DNA of 64,000 nt from Aphanomyces cochlioides. Lineage: Eukaryota; Oomycota; Saprolegniomycetes; Saprolegniales; Verrucalvaceae. The notes under the pieces were generated by a model. The model worked only from the letters and a program-made list of their open reading frames with translations, was not told the origin of the DNA and searched no databases. The stretch spans positions 1,302,001 through 1,366,000 of the forward strand of contig JAHQRK010000003.1 of assembly GCA_019828595.1 (NCBI GenBank), in the 5' to 3' direction. How positions within the stretch are numbered: the first letter of the stretch is position 1; each line of letters opens with the position of its first letter. Shown here one piece after another: positions 48,064 through 57,028 of this stretch. Position numbers and translations under genes: made by a program.

Positions 48064-49234
48064 TTAATCAGACTCGTACTCGTAATCTGAGTTGTCAGGC
48101 TCCAAGTCTGGCACGACCGATCGGTTTCGACTAGCGAGCATTTGCTTGTATTTCTTGGGGTTCTTCTTCTTCCATCGAGTTTCCAAATCCTTCTGGTACT
48201 CTTCCAAGTTCTCAGGCACCCATAATTCTCGTCGAAGGACCTCCTCACGATCCTCAACAAATTGTTCACTCAAGAAATAGTCTTCCGTGATGCCCTATAA
48301 CTTCGTGAGATTTCAGTCACTTGAGTAGTGTTTTACCAATGCCTTGAGTGTCAAATATTGCACGTCTTCCTTCGAGTAAGGAAGGCCACGAACAGAGTAG
48401 CGATACCACCACGTAATTTGCCATGCGAGGTATTTGGCAATCGTGTAGGGAAAAACTGCAATTCGTACTGCAAGCAAATTCGCAACCCTGTACCACAAAT
48501 AAAATGAGTTGCGTGTCATCAATGGCAATATACAAACCTCGGTTTGCTGTATCCGCCTGTAATTTCCAGGTTGGCCATGAGCTCATCAATAATTTCTTCC
48601 AATTCTGCCCGTTCTTGTTCCTTCCTTTGCTTCTTGTCCTTCACAGAAGCACGCTTCGCCTTGCCCTCGTCAGTTCGACTGCGATCGGCTTGAATCAATT
48701 TCGCCTTACGCTTGACTTCGTCGCTCTACACATAGAATCATGGTTAGCATCGTCAAACGGATGAAGAATTACTTGACGGAAGTATGCCAGAGCTTGCTTA
48801 TGACGATGAGCTTGGGCGAGGTACTGCACGACGGACAGGAACAAAATAAAGCCAACAGCAATGATACGGTAGTCCGACTTGGGCGCATATATATGGTAGA
48901 CGTGCATGCCATAATTGTACGCGTGGTCGTCCGGGTTATTCAAGTAGTGGTCGTATGCCGCGCGCGTCAACGGACTTGACAACACTTCATAGGCAGTTGC
49001 AAGCTCTTGGAAAATGATCTTGGCGTCAGCACTGGGGTTCTTATCTGGATGGTATTGTAGCGACAAGGAGCGGTACGCCTTTTTAATTTGGGCAGTCGTC
49101 GCGGTCGTTTCTTGGCCTCGCAATCCGAGGATATCATAGCACTCGCGACGTCCACAATACATGTTTTGACCGTGCACAGTCCATGCTACAAGGCACAGGA
49201 GCAAGACGGAGCAACGAAGCGTCGGTCTTCCCAT
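48064..49234 (-). CDS. DNAJC25-like ER membrane J-domain protein
   Basis: Four exons keep one frame: 49234-48773, 48725-48538, 48487-48337 and 48294-48064, giving 343 residues; introns of 47, 50 and 42 nt. A cleavable signal peptide (about residues 1-22) precedes a J domain (about 30-95) with the HPD motif in LQYHPDKNP. A membrane helix follows (about 120-142), then a Lys/Glu-rich charged helix, a second hydrophobic segment (RIAVFPYTIAKYLAWQITWW) and an acidic tail ending DYEYESD. This is the layout and length of DNAJC25 (about 360 residues in animals), a co-chaperone thought to stimulate Hsp70/BiP at the ER membrane. Its stop lies only 19 bp from the stop of the convergent dioxygenase fusion gene. 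Confidence 0.9.
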
Positions 49235-49515
49235 AGCGGACTTCCTCGGTGATCTCTATGTGTCAAATTACAAACTGAGGAAACGTCGATGGATGTTTTC
49301 ACAATTTACAACATCCGAACATTCAATTATACTTGAAATTTGTAAAGGAAAAATGGCGCGACTTTCCGGATATAATATCCGGAAACTCCGAAGGACGACA
49401 CAACAACCACAAAGACCGCGACGTGGCCAGACGACAACAGCGTAGTCAGCCGCAATGACAAAGAGGACATGATTGTACTTGACAAGGTGACTATTAGAAC
49501 AATCCAAAAAGGATA

Positions 49516-50644
49516 TTAGAGTCCAGGTGGACGGATGCCATTGTTGAATGGCTTCAGCCGCGCCAGCTCTGTCTGTAGGTTTAAATTGAGCTGCTGCAAG
49601 ACACGGTTGTCGTGCTCGAGTTGTTCTAGACGGACTACACAGATATGGATCACTCTAAAGCGACCAAGAGTTAAAAATACCTAAAGCTTGTGCCAAGTGC
49701 TCGCGTAGCTGCGCATTCTCCATCTACACACACGGAATGAGGTATGTTATGTTCACTCATCGAGGAGTCTACCTCGCCATTACGGTTCACAGCGAGCAGA
49801 GATTCTGCCGTTTGCTTGAAGTATTGCGCTCGTTGCATGACTTCAGCAACGTCCAACACCTGTTCGGGCTAAAATCATGCATGAGATACACAAGATCTAT
49901 CGGCGCAAAACACACTTGGCCCGGTAGAAGTACTTTGATTTGAGAAGGTAAGTACGTCACTTCATTGACAGTGTGAACTCCGTTGGGTGGCGGGGTCGTC
50001 ATACGCTCAGGTGTAGGAGGTTGCACAGCCTTTTGGCGCTCTGGCGCTGGCGGTGTTGGACCGGGAGGCTTGGAAGTCTACATTGAGTGAGCTACAAGCT
50101 ACAAGCTTGGTAAATGACCTGAGGCTGCGATTTTGGCTGAGGCTGTTGTACAGGCTGCTTTGTGTGTTGTTTTGGAGGCTGTTGCTGTTTCGCCTGGGGT
50201 TTCGTGGATGCACTCGCTTGAGCATACGAAATCGTAGCAGGTGGAGGCGTGTCGATAGTCGTCTTTTCTAGCTCTACCGTGATTTGATTCACTGCAGCAG
50301 CGGCAGGAACAGCCTGCACACGGTTGTTACAACGTGACAGTTGCAGGGGTCGTCAAACCTCTTCTGCAGGTGCAATAACGTCATCATTTTCCCCTGCAGC
50401 ATTGCCTGTCGTGTTTTTCTTTTTCTTGGACTTTTTCGACGTGGACATGGCGAGATTCTTGAGCGAATTGTCTTCCCTACGGTCGATTCCGTCGGTTCAA
50501 CGTGGGGAGACCAACGTACTGTTTCTTGGCTTTCTGCTTTTGCTTTTGCTTGCTGTTTTTGGCAGATCGGTCTCCTTGGTGACGCGACGACGTCGTATCG
50601 TCATCAGAGTCTTCAGCATACGCGAGGAAAACACTCTTCTTCAT
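49516..50644 (-). CDS. Lysine-rich, Pro/Gln-rich protein with C-terminal coiled coil, unassigned
   Basis: Seven exons keep one frame: 50644-50520, 50476-50359, 50313-50119, 50077-49916, 49868-49773, 49723-49681 and 49634-49516, giving 285 residues; introns of 43, 45, 41, 47, 49 and 46 nt. No family is recognised. The N terminus has an acidic DSDDD patch and two strongly basic Lys stretches (KQKQKQKAKKQ and KKSKKKK), which could be nuclear localisation signals. The middle is rich in Gln and Pro. The C-terminal 100 residues (from EQVLDVAEVMQRAQYF to LNLNLQTELARLKPF) show clear heptads of Leu, so a coiled coil is likely. Sequence ends with a short GIRPPGL tail. The gene is certain because all six splice junctions preserve phase; its role is unknown. 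Confidence 0.78.
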
Positions 50645-51267
50645 GGCACGTGCAGTGGCGGAACGCTTGGATTATGACATGCCATTGCACCAATGGTTTC
50701 AATACTGTCAAACACAATATGTGTATTCAATATTAATTTACACAGTATTCCACACATCAGAGACAGCCAAACTTCAAGCAAGCTCTATCGCTGCATCGAA
50801 ACTCAACAATGCTAACGAACCTACCGCGGTTCGTGGTGCTCTTTTGTTCATTTCCTCCTTCATAAAATCCCTAAGAGTTTTCTTTTTAGGGGCTGTGTCA
50901 TGCTTGGTACGCACTGGTTCATTCTATCATGCGAGCAGAAATACTACGTTAACGTGCGGGTAGACCCCCCATAGCGTCTCAACAACAAGAGGCTCCAGCG
51001 AAAGGCTCGAGTCAGGAGCTCAGAATTGTTTCCCTTGACTGTACATAGGCTTTTCTAGCGACTGGTGAAAGAGATAGGTGCAGCGAGCGTGGCTGAGAAA
51101 GTGATGGCCTGTTTGGTGCATGTGGTGAATCTTGAACCATCAGTAAAAAAGAAATTAATTTGGATTTTATATGAAAAATGTTTTTACTCTAAATTGAATT
51201 GTATTTATTTTTATTTATTTTTCGAAAAGGGGAGTTGTGAGGTGGCTGAAGTTGACACAAAGCCACG
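50645..51267. promoter_or_regulatory. Divergent intergenic region with an E-box-like CACGTG
   Basis: About 620 bp between divergent starts (50644 minus, 51268 plus). A CACGTG palindrome lies directly next to the minus-strand start (50647-50652). The stretch at 51150-51230 is very AT-rich. The ORF at 50643-50963 has no recognised features. Confidence 0.35.
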
Positions 51268-52051
51268 ATGGATCAATCGCTCAACGAGGTGATCAAGAGC
51301 AAACAGGCTGTAAAACGCGCCCCCAAGATCAAAGAAGAGCCAAGTAGTTCCCAAACCCTGCCTTCCTCTGGAGGTGGTTTCTCCCTTGGAACGTCAGAGC
51401 AGCTTGGCATGTCGCTCGGTAGAATCTTTTTGCCATCGCCTTGTCATGCCGACGCTCGCAATGTCTAGACGATTTGATTGCCTCAAAGCGAACGTCCGTC
51501 AAAGCGCGAGTCCGAGCTCCCGTGCAGGTAATACATGAAAGGCAACGACCAACGAGCTATTTCGATATCGACTAGGGTGCTAAGCAAAAGGCTGCAGTTC
51601 AAATCGCCCGCACGAAGCGTCAAGCGTCTCTCAACCAAGTACAGTGATGCATCGTGCTTAGGACCTCAATGAAATAGAAACGAGGGCTGGCTCAAAAATC
51701 GCAAGAGCCTTTGAATGTGACCATTTCAAACCGTCCAACGACTGCTCGAACACCAGCAGCTCGACGTCGCGCGTCTCATTTGAGCAACAACATGCTAAGA
51801 CGAGTGAATCTTGGCAAACGCCAAGCTGCCAAGAAGGAAGGCACCCCGCAGCCTAAGCTATTAGCTTGGGAGCGACACTCCCGCGACCACCCTGCCAAGT
51901 TTGTCTTGCCTCAGGGCACCAACTTCAAGATTTCCATCGAGTACGTCAACTTTGTCTATGCCGGGCTCATGCTTGTTGTAGTCTTAACCGCGTCAATCCT
52001 GTCGTTGGCATTGACACGGCGGAAGTCCCAGCCGTGTCACTGCGAAAGTAA
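51268..52051 (+). CDS. mRNA export adaptor-like protein with two UAP56-binding motifs
   Basis: Five exons keep one frame: 51268-51418, 51469-51527, 51576-51638, 51678-51940 and 51982-52051, giving 201 residues; introns of 50, 48, 39 and 41 nt. Two copies of a UAP56-binding-motif-like helix are visible: MDQSLNEVIKSKQ at the very N terminus, and MSLDDLIASKR, which forms only when intron 1 is removed and is an almost textbook match to the S-L-D-D-[IL]-I-x-x-x-R consensus of ALYREF, UIF and CHTOP. The rest is Arg/Lys-rich and poor in structure, with no RRM, as in UIF (FYTTD1). Such adaptors bridge the helicase UAP56/Sub2 and the exporter on nuclear mRNPs. The assignment rests on short motifs, so a different RNA-binding role is possible. 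Convergent with the next gene, 40 bp between stops. Confidence 0.72.
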
Positions 52052-52091
52052 AACGCCACGACTAGATTCATGTTCATCTTTTAAAAGTCTG

Positions 52092-53642
52092 TTAATCAAA
52101 CGAAGCTCGCCGCAGAAGATCGTCGTCGTTGTGGTCATATCCTCGCATCGAGCTAAAGTGGCTGGCTGAAAGCGACCGTCGCATCGGCGCAATGCATCGT
52201 CGGCAGGTCCAGAGCGCAGCTCCGTGTGATTGTTGTGGTGGTACACTGTTATCTTCTGCAAAGACGCCACAAGCAAGACAGCCATGCTGGTCACAAACTT
52301 TGCAGCATTGAACTGCCGTCGTAGCCAAGAAAGGTTCGTGACAGACATGGCAAGCATGCGGCTGAAACGTCGACGCAGCAACCACAGGAGACGTCATTGG
52401 CGACGAGACAGGCGAGCTCTGGCAGGCATGACAAACCCGTAGATCGTTTGCAAGCCCATCATCGTCGTCGTTGGTATGAACGGTTTCCAGCGCGCTGCAG
52501 TCGGCACAGACTGGAGACAGACATATACGACACGCATATGAGCTACGGAAGAGATGGAAGCTCTTGGAGCAGAGACGGCATCGCTTTCCAAGAACGCGGC
52601 GAGATGGCATGTCTGAGGAAAGATGGCCTGTCGCTGCTGCATGACGTCGTCGCCGCCTTACGATACGCTGCACGAGCGTCACAGCTTGGCTAAACGCGTC
52701 TAGGAAGTAGTTGGTGCCGTCAACTTTGATTGCAAGCACAGACGGCATGCAGATGTCGCCATAAAAAGAGAGACGGCAATGCCGCTTGTTGGCGAGACAC
52801 TCGAGGACAAAGCCACACACGACATGGGACATGGAGGATGACGCAGTGGTCGTCAGGTCAATGGATTTGAACACTCGCGTCCACAATGTGTTGTCTTCGT
52901 GTCGAACATGGTCGAGATATCGAATGCCCATTGCTTGCTGCCGCTTGTAGCCGCGAGGGACATGTAAATGGAGGCTTTCGATTGATGTAGTCGGACCTGC
53001 CCGTCGCTCGTGAGTTGCAGACACTAGTTGATGGCCAAAGGCATGGCTGAGGAAGGTCCGATCGACCAAGACGGCGAGCACATCATCGAACGACGCTTGG
53101 ATGTCGACGGAGGCATGGACAACGTACAGACATCGAGCACTGTCGAATGTTTTGCTCACGACTGGCTGCTTCTTGGTGCCTCGAGGAGGCTGTTTCTGTG
53201 CACTGCATTCTTCAAGCACGAGGTCCGCTAGAGCCTCGCCCCGAGAGACAAGCGTGGCGTCATCCATGGATGGATCATAGTCGAGAAATGCACGAGGCCA
53301 CGTTGATCGATTCTGTGAATGCACAGGTGACGGTTCATCAGGTGGCACGTACATGGACAAGTCCATAACCCAGTTGGCAATGCCCCACGCAGGTCGACTT
53401 GCAAACGAGAGGAACGTCGACGAGCTTGTTGTCGTAGTTGGCGCGTTCTTTGCGCTTCGTGTTGGAGATTCAGCTGTGTCAATCAGCGGCGGACCAACTG
53501 CGACCGACCGCCGTCGTCCTCGTCTGTCCTGTGGATCTCGCGACGGCGAATCCGCTGGAGACCGCGTCGTTGTTTGCTGCGGTGGCAAAGCGTCGATTCC
53601 AGCCGCTGTCGTCGGGTTCTTCACGCTCTCGCGAACCGCCAT
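52092..53642 (-). CDS. START-like / FYVE-like protein with a second Cys-rich finger
   Basis: A single exon of 516 residues from ATG 53642. Residues 1-120 are Ser/Thr/Pro-rich. About 125-335 form the START-like domain shared with the paralogs nearby (WPRAFLDYDPSM at its start, then a YLDHVRHED...RVFKSIDL segment, SFYGDICMPS near its end). About 355-415 is a FYVE-like finger with eight Cys in four C-x2-C pairs (CRLC, CRIC, CADC, CHAC), but the ligand-binding R(R/K)HHCR patch of true FYVE domains is replaced by FRSSYACRIC. A second finger (CHVC, CKVC, CLAC, CRRC) follows. Family knowledge suggests lipid transfer or endosomal targeting; PI3P binding is doubtful without the patch. Confidence 0.85.
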   Translation of the reverse strand: MAVRESVKNPTTAAGIDALPPQQTTTRSPADSPSRDPQDRRGRRRSVAVGPPLIDTAESPTRSAKNAPTTTTSSSTFLSFASRPAWGIANWVMDLSMYVPPDEPSPVHSQNRSTWPRAFLDYDPSMDDATLVSRGEALADLVLEECSAQKQPPRGTKKQPVVSKTFDSARCLYVVHASVDIQASFDDVLAVLVDRTFLSHAFGHQLVSATHERRAGPTTSIESLHLHVPRGYKRQQAMGIRYLDHVRHEDNTLWTRVFKSIDLTTTASSSMSHVVCGFVLECLANKRHCRLSFYGDICMPSVLAIKVDGTNYFLDAFSQAVTLVQRIVRRRRRHAAATGHLSSDMPSRRVLGKRCRLCSKSFHLFRSSYACRICLSPVCADCSALETVHTNDDDDGLANDLRVCHACQSSPVSSPMTSPVVAASTFQPHACHVCHEPFLATTAVQCCKVCDQHGCLACGVFAEDNSVPPQQSHGAALWTCRRCIAPMRRSLSASHFSSMRGYDHNDDDLLRRASFD

Positions 53643-54908
53643 CCCGTCGCGTACTTGGATGTTTCAAAGTAACATCTTGCTCCTCAGCGTGAGCAACTCT
53701 GTTGACATTTCAACATGGGTTGAAATGATCGAAATGGATTTGAAATGGTCTGACCATTGCAATAGCAATACCCATCTGGATAAAATCCGGATAACTCCTT
53801 GTCAAAACAGTCGATTTGGAACAATGTGGGACCAATCTGTCCATCCTCTCCATTTTTAAAAAAACTGGCAACGAAGATGAACGCACTGGACGACACTCCT
53901 GCTGTGGCCATTGCGTAATGGCTTTGTCTCCAAGATTCATTTCGAGAGATGTGTTCCCTCTTGCATGATATCGATATTCGGACGTGGGTCCACCGCATTC
54001 TTTGGCGTCTTGGGGACACTTTGGTAGTTTGACCTTCTTCAAGATTGCGATCTGGTCGTGGTCTTTCAAGCCATCCACCTGATGCTGGACTTCTCCCGAG
54101 TGTCAGAGGAGGCAAAGGAAGCATCCGCATTCCATAGCACGACCGCTTGTGCACCTCTCGGTATAAATCATGCACACACACGGGCTATACGGCACGGCGG
54201 TGGTAGACCTGCTGTCAATGAAACTAACCACCCTAACTCATATCCTCGCAAGCCTCTCTGGCAATGCGAATACCCGGTTGGGAAAAAGATCCATTGCATA
54301 TCGAAATTATCATGTGCTGGATAGATGCTTGAATGGCTGGAATGTCGCTTGTGTGGGCGCAACACTACCACGGTACAATGTAATCGAAAATTCGCATCAA
54401 AGTAGAGACTGTCCACGAGACATGGCATGCTCACGAGGGTGCTTCCCCCGGCTGTGCCTCCGTTGAGGCTGATGGTGATCGCCACTACAGGCTACTGAGT
54501 ACAGTCATCCAGAATTTCATCCGCTGTTCCTCTACTTGCTGTCTCCCGACAACCGTCTCAGCGCATTGCACAATCTTCCTCGCCATGCCTTCTTATACAC
54601 ACCACCGCGCTATCCAGACCGCGAACTCCATGAACTGGCTCATTGCGTTGAAGTTGACCATGTTGGCTACCATTGTAACTGGGAGATTGGTCAAAACAAC
54701 TTTTTATAAAAACTATTTTGACCAATTTGCACTTTGTAATGGAAGTGCACTGTGCACTTTGCACTTTGGTGGAGTTAAGTTGACCACTCAGACTAGACTG
54801 GTCGAAACCTCATGATCACACCCACTCTGGCGTGGATATGGTTTCTCCGGCTGTTTAGACGAGAGCTTTGGTGACATTGTGGCCATTTCTAGGATTGCTC
54901 GCTGCCCC
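53643..54908. other. Intergenic between divergent START-FYVE paralogs
   Basis: About 1.27 kb with no supported gene; ORFs at 53684-54485 have no domain. An 11-bp perfect inverted repeat ATTGGTCAAAA (54686-54696) and TTTTGACCAAT (54716-54726) flanks an AT-rich 19-bp spacer and looks like an inverted CCAAT-box pair. A GTGCAC/TTTGCACTTT-rich patch follows at 54727-54771. Confidence 0.45.
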
Positions 54909-56957
54909 ATGATGCAGTATGGTGCGGAGCAGTTGCGCATGAGCGAAATCCGCGCGATCGTGGACAAATCCCAGCGAAGATCGCGATCCTTGTCAATGGC
55001 ACATGCACCACCACCTCCAAAAGCATCAAGAGAGAAATGGCCATGGGCATTTCACGATTACAATGCCGACATGACACCGCAAGAGCTCCTCCAACGTGGC
55101 CACTCCCTCATGCAACACGTACGCACCGAATGCAAGAGCCTAAATGCCGCAGTGGGCAACGGAGACTATGGTGTTTCATCGACGAAAGACTTGGAGCGCA
55201 ACGTGTTTGCAGTCCATGCGACAGCAGAGCTGGCAACTACAATCCCATCTATCTTGCAAACATTGACTGGACCCCGCGGCACACAGTTTAGCATCTTCTT
55301 GAGCCGCCTGCTGGGTGACAAAATTGAAGAAACTGCGACGCATCGACAATTTGGCACCGATATAAATGGCCGACCATGGGTGGACCCAACTTGCATTGCG
55401 CCGAGGATGGTTTCAATCGGAAGCTTTTCCTACGATGACTCATCGCTGCTGAAGAAAGTAACCAAGGAAATGGTTTATTTGGACTTCATGCACGTCCACA
55501 AGAATATGCGCGCTGTGAGTCGTGTCTTCAAATCCATTGACTCTGACCGAGACCATTCAAGCCGCCGCAATGCTGAGCGCGTCAAGCATGTGCTCTTTGG
55601 CTTTTATATCGAGGCCATTGGAGAGGTCGCAGAAAATCCCAAGATCCGCGTGACGTTTTACGGTGACTTCTGCCTGCCATCCTCGCAAGAACCTTCCAAG
55701 ATTTTGCGCGACGTGAAGCGACTTCTTGAAAAACTTGGGTCCGCCGTCTCCTTGCTTCAGCGCACGGTGTCTCGCCAAGACGGAAGCGGCAGTGGCCGTG
55801 GCGACAAGTGGTGTCGTGGCTGTCTCAATAGCTTTTCACTCTTTCGCCCTGCAACAACATGCACAGCATGTACACAATGGTTTTGCAGTGATTGTCTGTG
55901 CCGCGAAGAAATCCTCGCACCCACTGGCGGAACGTTTGATGTCCGGGTTTGCTTGATCTGCAAGGCTTCGATGGCGGGCACGCCCACCCTCAAGCCCAAA
56001 ATGTATCATGGAATATGCACGCACTGCCATATTCATGAAGGAACTAAAGTTTGTCGTCTGTGTGGTGACCATTGCTGCCAAGCCTGCTGCCACAGCAATC
56101 CCCTCGGCAAACCAGGTGACACTTGCCTGCGGTGCACTGAAAGGAAAGGCAGCACCCACAGCAAGCTGTCCCCCCATCCATCGCTCCTCAATCGTGCACA
56201 GCAGCCAGTAACTCAAACAGCACCTGAGCCAGTTGCCCAGAAAGCCCCAGAACCAGTTGTGCTCTTTGATCCGTCCGATTTTGCCTGTCGGACGTCGCAA
56301 GCCCTTCATAAATACCTCTTGCGAATCTCCGAGGGAAATGAGATCGAGAATCTCAGCCCCGACACCATTGAGCAAATCCGAGCGTCAATCATGGGCGGGC
56401 CACCATTTCGAGATGTTTGCACACCGCCGCTCAGCCCTGTAGTGGTCCCACCCGAGTTTTATCCCCAACCGGAATGCGAGCTGCCCCATCGAGTTGACGC
56501 CGAATCTGTTCGAACCTCAGTTGTCCTGGACCTCCAAACGAACGATGCGTTGGACGAACTTTGTTTGCAAGCTGCCATTCGCATGGAATGTGTGTATGCT
56601 TTCGTCAACTTGATCTACAAGGGCAGCTTCATGCTCAAGGGTGTCGCTTCCATCGGTCAACCTGCACCCACCAGTATTCCTCGAGACTGTGCGCTCTCCA
56701 AACACAGCAGCGCACTGCCGCTCTTTGTTCCTGACGCAGAAATGGATCCGAGATTCTCGTCATCGCCTCTCGTCACAGGCAAGGAACATATTCGCTTCTA
56801 CTATGGCCTCCCTCTCGTTGCATCATCAGGGGTGCTCCTTGGCACAGTTGCCGTTGCAGATATTCACCCACGAGTCCGTATGTCGTCCGTCCAACGCGAA
56901 CATTTAGTCGAGTTCGCTTATGAAACGGCCCAGGTCATTCAAAACCACTTAAGTTAA
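54909..56957 (+). CDS. START-like / FYVE-like / GAF protein
   Basis: A single exon of 682 residues from ATG 54909 (MMQYGAEQL); the ORF extends to a GTG at 54879. Order of parts: START-like domain about 55-285, entered by WPWAFHDYNADM; a FYVE-like finger about 298-355 with CRGC, CTAC, CSDC and CLIC pairs; a second small finger (CTHC, CRLC, CQACC); a Pro-rich linker; and a C-terminal GAF domain about 525-680, with the typical YGLPLVASSGVLLGTVAVAD core. GAF domains bind small ligands or mediate dimerisation. The FYVE basic patch is absent here too. Its convergent neighbour has the same order of domains, and only 71 bp separate the two stop codons, which points to an inverted duplication. Confidence 0.87.
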   Translation: MMQYGAEQLRMSEIRAIVDKSQRRSRSLSMAHAPPPPKASREKWPWAFHDYNADMTPQELLQRGHSLMQHVRTECKSLNAAVGNGDYGVSSTKDLERNVFAVHATAELATTIPSILQTLTGPRGTQFSIFLSRLLGDKIEETATHRQFGTDINGRPWVDPTCIAPRMVSIGSFSYDDSSLLKKVTKEMVYLDFMHVHKNMRAVSRVFKSIDSDRDHSSRRNAERVKHVLFGFYIEAIGEVAENPKIRVTFYGDFCLPSSQEPSKILRDVKRLLEKLGSAVSLLQRTVSRQDGSGSGRGDKWCRGCLNSFSLFRPATTCTACTQWFCSDCLCREEILAPTGGTFDVRVCLICKASMAGTPTLKPKMYHGICTHCHIHEGTKVCRLCGDHCCQACCHSNPLGKPGDTCLRCTERKGSTHSKLSPHPSLLNRAQQPVTQTAPEPVAQKAPEPVVLFDPSDFACRTSQALHKYLLRISEGNEIENLSPDTIEQIRASIMGGPPFRDVCTPPLSPVVVPPEFYPQPECELPHRVDAESVRTSVVLDLQTNDALDELCLQAAIRMECVYAFVNLIYKGSFMLKGVASIGQPAPTSIPRDCALSKHSSALPLFVPDAEMDPRFSSSPLVTGKEHIRFYYGLPLVASSGVLLGTVAVADIHPRVRMSSVQREHLVEFAYETAQVIQNHLS

Positions 56958-57028
56958 CGTTGATTGGTGTATACTATACTTCCAGTACTCTGATTGGTTC
57001 ATTTCGTAACGACCAGGTCTCTGATTGG

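Noticed and set aside
53684..54485. Overlapping ORFs between divergent START-FYVE genes
   Set aside because: Several frames on both strands are open for 100-165 codons, but none looks like protein. Treated as intergenic.
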